A stretch of 37,676 nucleotides of DNA from contig DVDT01000026.1 of assembly GCA_015296085.1 (NCBI GenBank), forward strand, positions 1 to 37,676, in the 5' to 3' direction. Position numbers and translations under genes: made by a program. Of this stretch, positions 24,059 to 32,409 are shown one piece after another. Within the stretch, counting starts at the first letter, position 1, and every line of letters begins with the position of its first letter. The notes under the pieces were generated by a model, which was given only the letters and a program-made list of their open reading frames with translations, had not been told where the DNA came from and searched no databases. The DNA is from Trichormus sp. M33_DOE_039 (GTDB lineage: Bacteria > Cyanobacteriota > Cyanobacteriia > Cyanobacteriales > Nostocaceae).

Positions 24059-24736
24059 ATGACAACTAAAACACTAGGATTAGCAGCAAATTTATATGAT
24101 TATTTAATCTCTGTTTCATTGCATGAAGCCGAAATATTAACAAAATTACGCCAAGAAACAGCTCAACATCCAATGGGTAGAATGCAAATTGCCCCAGAAC
24201 AAGGACAATTTATGGCTTTGCTGGTGCAGTTATTAGGAGCAAAGAAAACCTTGGAAGTGGGAGTATTTACTGGTTATAGTTCCTTAGTTGTGGCGTTAGC
24301 ATTACCGCCCGAAGGTCAGATCATAGCTTGCGACAATAGTGAAGAGTTTACAGCGATCGCCCGTCGTTATTGGCAACAAGCAGGAGTAGACCATAAAATT
24401 AACCTACACATCGCCCCAGCCTTAGAGACTTTAGATCAACTACTAGCAGTAGGACAAGCAGAGACATTTGACTTTGCTTTCATTGATGCTGACAAAAGCA
24501 ACTATGAAAATTATTATGAGCGATCGCTGCAACTAGTCCGCCCAGGAGGACTAATTGCCATTGATAATGTTCTTTGGTCAGGAAGAGTAGCAGATTCCCA
24601 AATCCAAGATAATCGCACCAAAAAAATCCGCGCCTTCAATGAAAAACTCCTACAAGACCAGCGAGTCAGTTTAAGTCTTGTTCCGATAGGTGATGGCTTG
24701 ACTCTAGCTTTGAAGAAGGGAACAGGTGACAGGTGA
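24059..24736 (+). CDS. O-methyltransferase, class I SAM-dependent (CCoAOMT/PF01596-like)
   Basis: A 225-residue protein. It shows the SAM-binding motif LEVGVFTGYSSLVVALALP (about 65-85), the acidic strand IIACDNSEEF, the metal/catalytic segment FDFAFIDADKSNYENYYE (about 138-155), and GGLIAIDNVLWSGRVAD, with D and N residues placed to bind a divalent cation. It would methylate a catechol-type hydroxyl on a small molecule; the substrate is unknown. Length is normal for the family. It stands alone. Confidence 0.92.
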   Translation: MTTKTLGLAANLYDYLISVSLHEAEILTKLRQETAQHPMGRMQIAPEQGQFMALLVQLLGAKKTLEVGVFTGYSSLVVALALPPEGQIIACDNSEEFTAIARRYWQQAGVDHKINLHIAPALETLDQLLAVGQAETFDFAFIDADKSNYENYYERSLQLVRPGGLIAIDNVLWSGRVADSQIQDNRTKKIRAFNEKLLQDQRVSLSLVPIGDGLTLALKKGTGDR

Positions 24737-24846
24737 CACTGAACCTGAATTTTCACGCTATGTGGAAAACCCCTCTCCAAACCTCTCCCCTACAAGGAGA
24801 GAGGCTTTAATTTTCCCCCTTCCCTAGTAGGGAAGGGGGTTAGGTA

Positions 24847-24975
24847 GGGCTAATTAATGTTCTACAGAGAAAAATCAGACTCCTAATTTCTGCGTAGCCT
24901 ACTTAGCGAAACAAAATAATCAAGAAACAAAAGTATTGGATTCCTAAATTTTCTCTGGCTACCAAGAATCAGCCC
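24847..24975. repeat. 129-bp MITE, copy 2
   Basis: Nearly identical to 1-129, with only a few substitutions. It is flanked by TA on both sides (24845-24846 and 24976-24977) and inserted beside GC-rich palindromes (24775-24845). It has imperfect terminal inverted repeats and no coding capacity. Confidence 0.85.
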
Positions 24976-25011
24976 TAGGGGATTTAGGAGGATCAAAACG
25001 ATATGGGGTAA

Positions 25012-25076
25012 GTAGGGTGCGTCAGTGCGAGAAAACCTAACTATACCAAGAGATTATTCATACTGACGCACCCTAC
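25012..25076. repeat. 65-bp palindromic interspersed repeat
   Basis: GTAGGGTGCGTCAGT and its exact inverse ACTGACGCACCCTAC lie 35 bp apart. A second copy with identical arms and length lies at 30277-30341. Confidence 0.85.
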
Positions 25077-25100
25077 CAACTAATGACTAATGACCATCCT

Positions 25101-25712
25101 TCACTTTTTCGGCCAACGCCAATTGTAGCGATTCCACTCATACATACCTTGAATCTCGTATTCAGTACCGTTGTAGAAGCGCACAACACAGTTAGTAGAA
25201 GTATCTTCCTCGTGATGAATTTCATTAATCTGAATCACAATAGAAAGAAACCATTCGCGTTTGCAGGGGCCATCATCTTGTACCCATTCCCATAAAGCAT
25301 TAGAAACTTCGATGCGATCGCCTACTCTTACTTTTAGGGCATCCTCAAAATAAGCATACTTGTCAAAGTGATACGACTCTACACGATTTAACCATTGCAA
25401 ACCGTAGCGTTCCCGAATAAACTGCACTTTGCCTGAGTCGTTATTATGCAACCAATCGTTAAGTAACTGCACTTTCCAAGTACGATTTTGCTGTTCTTCT
25501 GCCTTGACGAATTCTAAGAATATTTCCAGTTCCTCTGGAGTAAGTTCATCTAGGGGGTTGGGTGCATCTGATTTCCCCGACTTAGATTTTTTGTGAATTT
25601 CCTCGACCAATTGTAATAAAATCTCTTTTTGCAGATTAGTGAGAGGACAGCTGGCTGCATCACAACGATTAAAAGCTGCTTGCAAAGCTGTTGTGATCTC
25701 ATCTGGTGTCAT
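25101..25712 (-). CDS. Conserved cyanobacterial hypothetical protein, 203 aa
   Basis: It begins MTPDEITTALQAAFNRCDAA. The N-terminal half is helical, with LTNLQKEILLQLVEEIHKK and LTPEELEIFLEFVKAEEQQN. The C-terminal half is an aromatic beta region (VQFIRERYGLQWLNRVESYH; RVGDRIEVSNALWEWV; VVRFYNGTEYEIQGMYEWNR). It resembles conserved proteins seen only in cyanobacteria but has no function I can name. No membrane segment or catalytic motif is evident. Confidence 0.7.
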   Translation of the reverse strand: MTPDEITTALQAAFNRCDAASCPLTNLQKEILLQLVEEIHKKSKSGKSDAPNPLDELTPEELEIFLEFVKAEEQQNRTWKVQLLNDWLHNNDSGKVQFIRERYGLQWLNRVESYHFDKYAYFEDALKVRVGDRIEVSNALWEWVQDDGPCKREWFLSIVIQINEIHHEEDTSTNCVVRFYNGTEYEIQGMYEWNRYNWRWPKK

Positions 25713-25781
25713 AAATTAATACTAATCGAGGATTTGATTTAATAATTATTACAAAAGTTAAATAGAAGTTTCTAGTCATTA

Positions 25782-25830
25782 GGGAACAGGAAACAGGTTA
25801 CAGGTTACAGGGAACAGGTTACAGGGAACA
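25782..25830. repeat. Short tandem repeat (GGAACAGGTTACA type)
   Basis: Several direct copies of GGAACAGG and GGTTACAGG alternate in about 50 bp upstream of the exported-protein gene. Such short tandem repeats are common in heterocyst-forming cyanobacteria. Confidence 0.7.
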
Positions 25831-25916
25831 GATGATAATAGTTGAGTTGTTTTCTCCCAATCCCCAATCCCAACGTTATACAGTTTAGGTATGTTTCCTT
25901 GCTACCTAATACACTT

Positions 25917-26381
25917 ATGGAAAAGAAAATCCGAACAGCACTTAAATTGAACTACTCAAAACTAATTACAGCCATCTTGATTTCCTGTCTCATGGCTTTT
26001 ATTTCATGGGTGTGGACTCCTGTGGCTGTGGCGTTAACACAGATTAAACTATCTGACTTGTCCTACAAGGAGTGTCCACCAGAATTAGCTCAAGGGGCTG
26101 TAACCAGTAGTGGTAGTGGGGCGGCTAATTGCTTTATTGTCACTGGTAAAGCTGAAAATAGCACTCGTAAAACTGTCTATGATGCAGATATTTATGGGCG
26201 TATCTATGATGCGAACAACGACCCCATATTACAAAATCGCTCTCGCCTGGGTTCTATTGCAGAAGTTCCACCAGGAAAAAGCGATTTTGAATTAAGAATT
26301 TCTGTACCCGCAATTCAGCCTTTACCTTTAAAGCTGAAGCAGTTCAAAGCTTCTGGATTTAGCGCACAAATCCGTAAATAA
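25917..26381 (+). CDS. Exported hypothetical protein with FxLYD-like domain, 154 aa
   Basis: ATG at 25917 (MEKKIRTALKLN) is preferred over an in-frame ATG at 25842 because it gives a classical signal peptide: a basic start, a hydrophobic core (LITAILISCLMAFISWVW) and a likely cut after PVAVA. The mature part has two cysteines and a beta-sandwich pattern (CFIVTGKAENSTRKTVYDAD; YDANNDPIL; EVPPGKSDFELRISVP) like FxLYD-type domains. A periplasmic or lipid-associated location is expected; function unknown. Confidence 0.7.
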   Translation: MEKKIRTALKLNYSKLITAILISCLMAFISWVWTPVAVALTQIKLSDLSYKECPPELAQGAVTSSGSGAANCFIVTGKAENSTRKTVYDADIYGRIYDANNDPILQNRSRLGSIAEVPPGKSDFELRISVPAIQPLPLKLKQFKASGFSAQIRK

Positions 26382-26448
26382 GTACCTTTAACTTAAAGAT
26401 ACTAAAAATTTTAGATTTTGGATTAAATAATCTAAAGTCAAAAATATT

Positions 26449-26473
26449 AGAGACGTAGCATTGCTACGTCTCT
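26449..26473. terminator. Bidirectional hairpin between convergent genes
   Basis: AGAGACGTAGC and GCTACGTCTCT pair perfectly around ATT. On the minus strand a T-rich stretch follows, which suits the leftward yggT transcript. The sequence also recurs as an interspersed palindrome in Nostoc-type genomes. Confidence 0.6.
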
Positions 26474-26496
26474 TAAAAGCCTGTTGGGGGTGCAGA

Positions 26497-26775
26497 CTAA
26501 AATCCCTGGGCAAATGGCAATCTAGTTAGTGTTTCCAACGCACCACTGACCAAATTTAACACTACAAAGGCGAGGATCGGGGAAAAGTCCATACCACCCA
26601 AGGGGGGAATAATGGAGCGAAATAGATTGAGATAAGGGTCTGTGATTTGGCTTAAAGCGGTAAATGGCTGATTATACCAGTTGATATTGGGAAACCAAGT
26701 CAACAAAACGCGGATAATCAGCAAGTAGCTGTAAATAGTTATGAAAGTAACTAATGTAGTAATCAGTAAATTCAT
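26497..26775 (-). CDS. YggT/Ycf19 family membrane protein
   Basis: A 92-residue protein with two hydrophobic segments (about 4-27 and 62-85) and the family signature LLIIRVLLTWFPNINWYNQP, then LSQITDPYLNLFRSIIPPLG and DFSPILAFVVLN. Homologues (YlmG in Gram-positives, Ycf19 in plastids) act in the membrane in cell division or in thylakoid and nucleoid organisation. Length is normal. Confidence 0.93.
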   Translation of the reverse strand: MNLLITTLVTFITIYSYLLIIRVLLTWFPNINWYNQPFTALSQITDPYLNLFRSIIPPLGGMDFSPILAFVVLNLVSGALETLTRLPFAQGF

Positions 26776-26920
26776 GGATAGGTTAGTTTCCTGTTAAGTG
26801 TCAAAAGCGGGCTTACTATAGATTTTAATTTAGTCCAGGTCAGGGCGTATGCACAGAATTACCGCATTAACCGACATAATCGGGAAATGGGCAGTGGGAA
26901 GTGGTACAACTGCAACCTTT

Positions 26921-27271
26921 TTATGAATCTTGGCTGAGGGAGCGGTCATTCACAGATTGAGTAGAACCGCCATTGACATTGCCTAGATGCTTTCTGACTT
27001 CATCGATTGTGGCATTCAACTGGGCGATTTTATCTTCTAGCGATCGCCTTGCGGTTTCCATCTCTATCCCTTCACCCTCAGAAGATCTCATCTGACGACG
27101 TTTGGCAGGCACTTTTTTATCTTCTTTTTGGTTATTAATTATTTCTGTACTTTCTTCCACAATTTCATCATCTCGGCGGGAAGCAATGACAGCACCTAAA
27201 ATTCCGCCAACTACACCGCCAAATATTGCCCCTGCAAAAAAACCACTAGCAAAACCATCGCGCTGACTCAT
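26921..27271 (-). CDS. YtxH-like small membrane protein, 116 aa
   Basis: ATG at 27271 (MSQRDGFASGFFAGAIFGGV) is chosen because AAGGGG lies about 10 nt upstream. An earlier ATG at 27340 would add 23 residues right after the upp stop. A Gly-rich hydrophobic segment (about 8-30, GFFAGAIFGGVVGGILGAVI) is followed by a charged region with KKVPAKRRQ and a helical coiled-coil stretch (ARRSLEDKIAQLNATIDEVR). The layout matches YtxH-type stress proteins. It lies just downstream of upp and is probably co-transcribed. Confidence 0.7.
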   Translation of the reverse strand: MSQRDGFASGFFAGAIFGGVVGGILGAVIASRRDDEIVEESTEIINNQKEDKKVPAKRRQMRSSEGEGIEMETARRSLEDKIAQLNATIDEVRKHLGNVNGGSTQSVNDRSLSQDS

Positions 27272-27346
27272 AACTTTATCCCCTTGAAGAAACTCGGCAA
27301 CTTTTAGACCAGTTGAGTTATTTTCCTTCCCTAGCTGCATACTAGC

Positions 27347-27997
27347 TTATGTACCGAAAATGCGATCGCCTGCATCTCCTAAACCCGGTACAATAAACCC
27401 TTGATTATTGACCGTTTCATCAATCGTGGCAGTGTAAATGATTAAGTCAGGATAAGCCTCACTCAGTTTTTTTAAGGCTGGCGGTGCAGCTACTACGCAA
27501 ACAATCCGTATTAACGCCGGGTCAACACCCCGCCGTGTTAACTCTGACATTGTTGCCATAATTGAACCACCCGTGGCTAACATCGGATCGGTAATCAACA
27601 CCCTGGTCTGGGGATGAAACTTCTCTGGCAACTTGTTGAGATAACAAGAAGGTTCTAGGGTTTCCTCATTTCGCACCAACCCCAAGTGATAAATCGACGC
27701 TAAGGGCAGTAAAGTTTGCGCCCCCTCTAATAAGCCTAAACCAGCCCGTAAAATCGGTACAACTGCCACAGGTATTTCTGGATTAACAACTGTCCCAGGA
27801 CAATTATCTAAAGGAGTTTGTACCAAGATATCTTGTGTTGGCAACCATTCCCGTGCCGCTTCGTAGGTTAGCCAACGCCCCAACTCAGTCATCGCGCTGC
27901 GAAACAAGACTGAAGGCGTAGCCGCATCACGGGCAACTGCCAGCCAGTGCTTGATTAGAGGATGGGGAGGAACATAAACACGCAGTTGTACCGCCAT
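27347..27997 (-). CDS. upp: Uracil phosphoribosyltransferase
   Basis: A 216-residue enzyme of pyrimidine salvage that joins uracil and PRPP to give UMP in the cytoplasm. The PRPP-binding loop reads VLITDPMLATGGSIMAT (about 135-151). Upstream is VVPILRAGLGLLEGAQTLLP, and the uracil-binding C-terminus has YTATIDETVNNQGFIVPGLG followed by GDAGDR. Length is normal. It is transcribed leftward with the YtxH-like gene downstream. Confidence 0.96.
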   Translation of the reverse strand: MAVQLRVYVPPHPLIKHWLAVARDAATPSVLFRSAMTELGRWLTYEAAREWLPTQDILVQTPLDNCPGTVVNPEIPVAVVPILRAGLGLLEGAQTLLPLASIYHLGLVRNEETLEPSCYLNKLPEKFHPQTRVLITDPMLATGGSIMATMSELTRRGVDPALIRIVCVVAAPPALKKLSEAYPDLIIYTATIDETVNNQGFIVPGLGDAGDRIFGT

Positions 27998-28079
27998 AGC
28001 TGAAAATAGCCGTTTTTATTCTACAAGAACTGAAACATCATCATACTCTTTCCTGGTCATTAGTGAGCCAGCACGATCT

Positions 28080-28170
28080 TGAGGAGGCAGTCCGTTGGGG
28101 AGACACTGCGTTGGGCGGGCAATGCCCGACTTGTAGCAAGTGTCGTCGGCTTCGCCGACTTGAAGAAACT
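28080..28170. repeat. Interspersed palindromic repeats
   Basis: Small hairpins such as GGGCGGGCAATGCCCGACTT and GTCGGCTTCGCCGAC lie between upp and the small RNA. They are typical of cyanobacterial intergenic repeats, and no gene is seen here. Confidence 0.55.
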
Positions 28171-28280
28171 GCCGTGGTTTTTCTTAGGAGTGACTGGCAA
28201 ATCGGGAAAGGGTCATTAGTCTTTCTTTCTTGTCTTCCATCCCCTTTCCTAAAATTATTGCAATAAATTTGCATTAATAG

Positions 28281-28310
28281 TTGACAGCGATTCTCAATCA
28301 AGGTTATATT
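28281..28310 (+). promoter_or_regulatory. Strong sigma70-type promoter of small RNA
   Basis: A perfect -35 TTGACA (28281-28286), an 18-bp spacer and -10 TATATT (28305-28310). The AT-rich, partly palindromic TTGCAATAAATTTGCATTAA just upstream and the ATTCTCAATCA inside the spacer could be a Fur-type iron-box region; this is a guess. Confidence 0.75.
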
Positions 28311-28317
28311 ATCAATC

Positions 28318-28386
28318 AGTGTTCTCCTCTCTTTAAGGATCGGCAGACGGGATTAGCCAGCGGTAGCAGGCTCGTCCCTCTTTTTT
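28318..28386 (+). ncRNA. Candidate small regulatory RNA, about 69 nt
   Basis: The start is inferred about 8 nt after the -10 box. The RNA opens with an unstructured CU-rich stretch (GTTCTCCTCTCTTT) able to pair with ribosome-binding sites. It ends in a terminator: GGGA/TCCC and AGCC/GGCT stems (28349-28378) followed by TCTTTTTT. It lacks an ORF. Size, CU-rich loop and a possible iron box recall the cyanobacterial iron-stress RNA IsaR1, but I could not compare sequences. It may instead be another family. The rest of 28387-28664 shows no gene apart from CCCTATACCCC-type low-complexity DNA. Confidence 0.65.
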
Positions 28387-28664
28387 GTGTTTTAAGACAC
28401 ATAAATAAAATTAATTAAGTAGCCGTCACGAACTGCGAACATCAGAAAACATGAAAAAGTCTTTCCCTTACACCCCTATACCCTGAAACCCCTACACCCC
28501 TTTTTCAAGTCAGAACGGCTTAAATATTTGTCAGGGAGTACCCCTTTAGGAAACTTCCTATTGGCTCTCATGACAAAAAATTTATTGAATTACTGATGAT
28601 TGCTGCCAACAAAAGTAATATAAAATACGATTTTCTACGTTAATTTTATTTACTTACTGTTCCT

Positions 28665-30191
28665 ATGCCCCCAACTTTTAGGACTACTCCATCCCTTCAT
28701 CCTGCATTTGATGTCATTGTGATTGGATCTGGCATTGGTGGTTTAGTTACTGCTACCCAGCTAGCAGCAAAAGGCGCGAAAGCTCTGGTATTGGAAAGTT
28801 ATTTAATTCCTGGAGGCAGTGCAGGCTACTTTGAACACCAAGGTTATAAATTCGATGTGGGGGCATCGATGATCTTCGGCTTAGGAAACAAAGGTACTAC
28901 AAATTTACTTACCCGCGCCCTTAAAGCCGTAAATAGTAGTCTCGAAAGCGTCCCTGATCCCGTCCAGATTCATTACCATCTACCCCAAGGTTTAGACCTC
29001 AAAGTTGATAGGGATTATGACAAATTTTTGCAAAATCTTATTGCTTACTTTCCGCATGAAGCGAGAGGGATTCGTCGTTTTTATGACGAATGTTGGCGGG
29101 TATTTAATTGTCTTAATAAAATTGATTTACTGTCTTTAGAAGAACCTCGGTATCTGCTGCGGTCTTTTTTGCAGCATCCTCTAGCCTGTCTTGGTTTAGC
29201 TAAGTATCTCCCTCAAAATGCTGGGGATGTTGCCCGACGTTATATTAAAGACCCCCAATTATTAAAATTTATTGATATGGAATGTTATTGCTGGTCTGTA
29301 GTACCAGCTAGTATGACACCAATGATTAATGCTGGTATGGTATTTTCTGATCGGCATTATGGGGGAGTAAACTATCCCAAAGGCGGCGTAGGACAAATAG
29401 CCCAAGCACTAGCACAGGGTCTAGAAAAGGTAGGCGGTAAAATCGAGTACCAAGCTAAGGTCACGAAAATTTTGACTCAAAAAGGTCGTGCTGTTGGCGT
29501 GCAACTAGCTAGTGGTGAGATTTACCAGGGTAAACGTATAGTTTCTAATGCCACACGGTGGGACACATTTGAAAAATTACTGCCCGTAGAGAAAATACCA
29601 CATAATGAGAAATTCTGGCAACAAAGATATCAAAAATCTCCCAGTTTTCTCAGCTTGCATATGGGGGTAAAAAACTCGGTTTTGCCTGTGGGGGCGGAGT
29701 GCCATCATATTATTTTGGAAGACTGGCAAAACATGATGACACCAGCAGGCACGCTGTTTGTGTCTATTCCCACTTTGCTGGATTCAGACTTAGCTCCAGA
29801 GGGCTATCATATCATTCACGCCTTTACACCCCATTGGATTGATGATTGGCAAGGAATGTCTGCTAGTGAATACGCTGCAAAAAAAGAAGCGGCGGCTGGG
29901 CGAATTATCGAACGACTAGAGAAAATTTTTCCAGGGTTAGATGCAGGATTAGATTATTTGGATGTGGGTACACCGCGCACACATCGCCGTTTTTTGGGAC
30001 GTGTAGATGGGACTTACGGGCCGATACCCCGGCGCAAATTATGGGGATTATTAGGAATGCCCTTGAATCGCACTTCTATTCCTGGGCTTTATTGTGTGGG
30101 AGACAGCACATTTCCCGGTCAAGGTTTGAATGCAGTAGCCTTTTCTGGGTTTGCTTGCGCCCATCGTATAGCTGTGGATTTGGGATTGTGA
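28665..30191 (+). CDS. crtH: Carotenoid (prolycopene) cis-trans isomerase CrtH
   Basis: A 508-residue FAD-dependent enzyme of the CRTISO family. The dinucleotide-binding fold is [20 protein letters not shown] (about 15-34) with [20 protein letters not shown] and [10 protein letters not shown]. Diagnostic downstream segments are [39 protein letters not shown] and, near the end, [20 protein letters not shown]. It isomerises poly-cis lycopene to the all-trans form in carotenoid synthesis at membranes. Length is normal. It is monocistronic. Confidence 0.93.
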   Translation: MPPTFRTTPSLHPAFDVIVIGSGIGGLVTATQLAAKGAKALVLESYLIPGGSAGYFEHQGYKFDVGASMIFGLGNKGTTNLLTRALKAVNSSLESVPDPVQIHYHLPQGLDLKVDRDYDKFLQNLIAYFPHEARGIRRFYDECWRVFNCLNKIDLLSLEEPRYLLRSFLQHPLACLGLAKYLPQNAGDVARRYIKDPQLLKFIDMECYCWSVVPASMTPMINAGMVFSDRHYGGVNYPKGGVGQIAQALAQGLEKVGGKIEYQAKVTKILTQKGRAVGVQLASGEIYQGKRIVSNATRWDTFEKLLPVEKIPHNEKFWQQRYQKSPSFLSLHMGVKNSVLPVGAECHHIILEDWQNMMTPAGTLFVSIPTLLDSDLAPEGYHIIHAFTPHWIDDWQGMSASEYAAKKEAAAGRIIERLEKIFPGLDAGLDYLDVGTPRTHRRFLGRVDGTYGPIPRRKLWGLLGMPLNRTSIPGLYCVGDSTFPGQGLNAVAFSGFACAHRIAVDLGL

Positions 30192-30276
30192 GATCAATTT
30201 AAAATTCTTCTGGGAAAGTCCGAGTCGAGGTAGCCTCGCCTCAGACCTTCCGCAAAATTCAAAATTTAGAAAGCCA

Positions 30277-30341
30277 GTAGGGTGCGTCAGTACAAGTAAT
30301 TTCTTGGGATTGCCAAGTTACCTCTAACTGACGCACCCTAC
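30277..30341. repeat. 65-bp palindromic interspersed repeat
   Basis: Same 15-bp arms, GTAGGGTGCGTCAGT and ACTGACGCACCCTAC, and same length as the repeat at 25012-25076; the 35-bp centre differs. It lies between the convergent crtH and pgk genes. Confidence 0.85.
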
Positions 30342-30380
30342 TAAAACTCAGTGGGCGTAAAGTGGTGAAACTGATTTTAA

Positions 30381-31583
30381 TTACGCGTCATTTAAAGCAG
30401 CGATACCAGGCAATACTTTGCCTTCGAGTAATTCTAAGCTAGCACCGCCACCGGTGGAGATGTGGCTCATTTGATCAGCCAAACCTACCTTTTCTACAGC
30501 CGCCACAGAGTCACCGCCACCGATAATGGTGGTTGTACCTGTTTTGCTGATTTCTGCTAAAGTATGAGCGATCGCTTCTGTACCCACAGCAAACTTATCA
30601 AACTCAAATACACCCATAGGCCCATTCCAAATCACGGTTTTGCAATCAGCTAAAGCTTCTTGGAAAACTTTCACGGAGTCGGGGCCAATATCCAAACCCA
30701 TACCATCAGCAGGAATATTTTCAATGCTGACGGTGGTAGCGTTGGCATCAGGGGCAAATTTATCAGCCGATACAATGTCTGTAGGTAACAAGAAGGTGAC
30801 ACCACGTTCTTTAGCTTTAGCTTCCAAAGACTTCGCCAGTTCTAACTTGTCTTCTTCTACCAAGGATTTACCAACACTCAGACCACGGGCTTTATAGAAG
30901 GTGAAAATCATCCCCCCACCAATGATGAGTTTGTCGCACTTCTCTAGCAGGGTTTCGATAACACCGATTTTACTAGAAACCTTAGAACCACCAATAATCG
31001 CGGCTAAAGGACGTTGGGGTTCTTCAATTGCGCTTTGCAAATACTGCAATTCCTTCTCAATCAAATAACCACCAACAGCAGGACTCAAATAATGAGTCAC
31101 GCCCTCAGTAGAAGCATGGGCGCGGTGTGCTGTCCCGAAAGCATCATTGACATAAAAATCGGCATTAGCTGCCAGTTTTTTGGCAAATTCTGGATCGTTC
31201 TTTTCTTCTTCTTTATAAAAACGGACGTTTTCTAACAACAGCACTTGGCCATTTTGTAAAGCAGCCACTTTAGCAGCTACTTCATCGCCAATACAGTCAT
31301 CAGTTTTAACGACTTCTTGACCCAACAACTCAGACAGACGCTTTGCAACCGGGGTTAGGCGCAATTTGTCGTCCACACCTTTGGGACGACCAAAATGGCT
31401 TGCTAGAATGACCTTAGCACCCTTCTGCGTTAAATCTTGAATGGTTGGTAGAGCAGCACGAATGCGAGTATCATCTGTGATGTTACCTTGCTCATCCACA
31501 GGTACATTAAAATCAACCCGCACAAAGGCGCGTTTACCGGAAATATCAGCCGCAGATAAACTTGCTAAAGTTTTTTTGGACAC
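30381..31583 (-). CDS. pgk: Phosphoglycerate kinase
   Basis: A 400-residue glycolytic and Calvin-cycle enzyme that interconverts 1,3-bisphosphoglycerate and 3-phosphoglycerate with ADP/ATP. It shows [61 protein letters not shown], the nucleotide loop [19 protein letters not shown], and [11 protein letters not shown] near the C-terminus. GTG at 31583 ([11 protein letters not shown]) is chosen because AGGAGGG lies 8 nt upstream; an annotated TTG two codons earlier would be too close to it. Confidence 0.96.
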   Translation of the reverse strand: MSKKTLASLSAADISGKRAFVRVDFNVPVDEQGNITDDTRIRAALPTIQDLTQKGAKVILASHFGRPKGVDDKLRLTPVAKRLSELLGQEVVKTDDCIGDEVAAKVAALQNGQVLLLENVRFYKEEEKNDPEFAKKLAANADFYVNDAFGTAHRAHASTEGVTHYLSPAVGGYLIEKELQYLQSAIEEPQRPLAAIIGGSKVSSKIGVIETLLEKCDKLIIGGGMIFTFYKARGLSVGKSLVEEDKLELAKSLEAKAKERGVTFLLPTDIVSADKFAPDANATTVSIENIPADGMGLDIGPDSVKVFQEALADCKTVIWNGPMGVFEFDKFAVGTEAIAHTLAEISKTGTTTIIGGGDSVAAVEKVGLADQMSHISTGGGASLELLEGKVLPGIAALNDA

Positions 31584-31673
31584 AGCCAAACCCTCCTGAT
31601 TGCCTTTTTGTTATCGTTTTGAAAGTATCACCATCAAGATTTTACCGGAGTACGGGGTGTTGAGGAGAGAGAT

Positions 31674-32081
31674 ATGTTCAAGACAGTGTTATTTCCAATC
31701 GATCAAAGTCGGGAAGCACGGGAAGCTGCTGATGTAGTTGCTAATGTCGTGCAGCAATATGGTAGTCGCCTAGTGCTGTTGTCTGTGGTGGAAGAACCAG
31801 CCGCCGATGAAACCAAGACCGATCCAATGGTTTCCCCAGAGGCGGTTGCTAAACTCTTAGCCGATGCTCAAGCTTTATTTTCTGGGCAAGGCATTCCATC
31901 GGAAGTTATGGAAAGACAAGGCAAACCAGCCTTTACTATCTGTGATGTCGCCGATGAAATTGGGGCTAATTTAATCATTATGGGCTGTCGAGGGCTAGGT
32001 TTAACCGAAGAGGGTGCAACTGATAGTGTGACTACTCGCGTGATTAACCTGTCACCTTGTCCAGTGTTGATTGTGCCTTAA
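31674..32081 (+). CDS. Universal stress protein (UspA family)
   Basis: A 135-residue single-domain Usp: it begins MFKTVLFPIDQSREAREAAD, has VVLLSVVEEPAADE-like strands, and ends in the ATP-binding signature IIMGCRGLGLTEEGATDSVT and SPCPVLIVP. It folds as a cytoplasmic nucleotide-binding dimer in stress response. It is divergently transcribed from pgk across 90 bp, so the two may share a regulatory region. Confidence 0.93.
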   Translation: MFKTVLFPIDQSREAREAADVVANVVQQYGSRLVLLSVVEEPAADETKTDPMVSPEAVAKLLADAQALFSGQGIPSEVMERQGKPAFTICDVADEIGANLIIMGCRGLGLTEEGATDSVTTRVINLSPCPVLIVP

Positions 32082-32137
32082 TAGTCCTAATTGTTGAATG
32101 TTGAGTGGTGCGTTGATGAAGTGTCGCGCACCGCATT

Positions 32138-32281
32138 ATGGTGATGTTGGTAATACCTGTTAACGCATCTTGTACTTCACAAGAATGTTCTAATTGTGGT
32201 GCTAAAGTTTCTCAAACAATGGGTGTTGCTGAACGAAGGAATGATTCTTGTCGGGCGGTCAAATATAAGGGACGGGTATGA
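32138..32281 (+). pseudogene. C-terminal remnant of an IS200/IS605 TnpB (OrfB)
   Basis: An open stretch translates to VNASCTSQECSNCGAKVSQT and then VAERRNDSCRAVKYKGRV, which fits the end of TnpB, where 'TSQ-CS-CG' opens the zinc ribbon and a second Cys pair follows; here the second pair is reduced to one Cys. Nothing upstream belongs to TnpB and no element end is seen. It is a decayed insertion. The remaining DNA to 32409 shows no gene. Confidence 0.55.
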
Positions 32282-32409
32282 AGTATTTTAGCTCTCTTGG
32301 AAAAAAATTAGCAAATACCCTACACTCTTACGCCCCCACAGCCCTAGACATATTTTCTGTGATCGCTGCAATGGTAGGATTTGGCATATAAAACTGATAG
32401 GAAAACAGC

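Noticed and set aside
25083-25295. Rightward frame opposite the 203-residue gene
   Set aside because: No ribosome site and poor composition; the leftward frame is conserved-looking.
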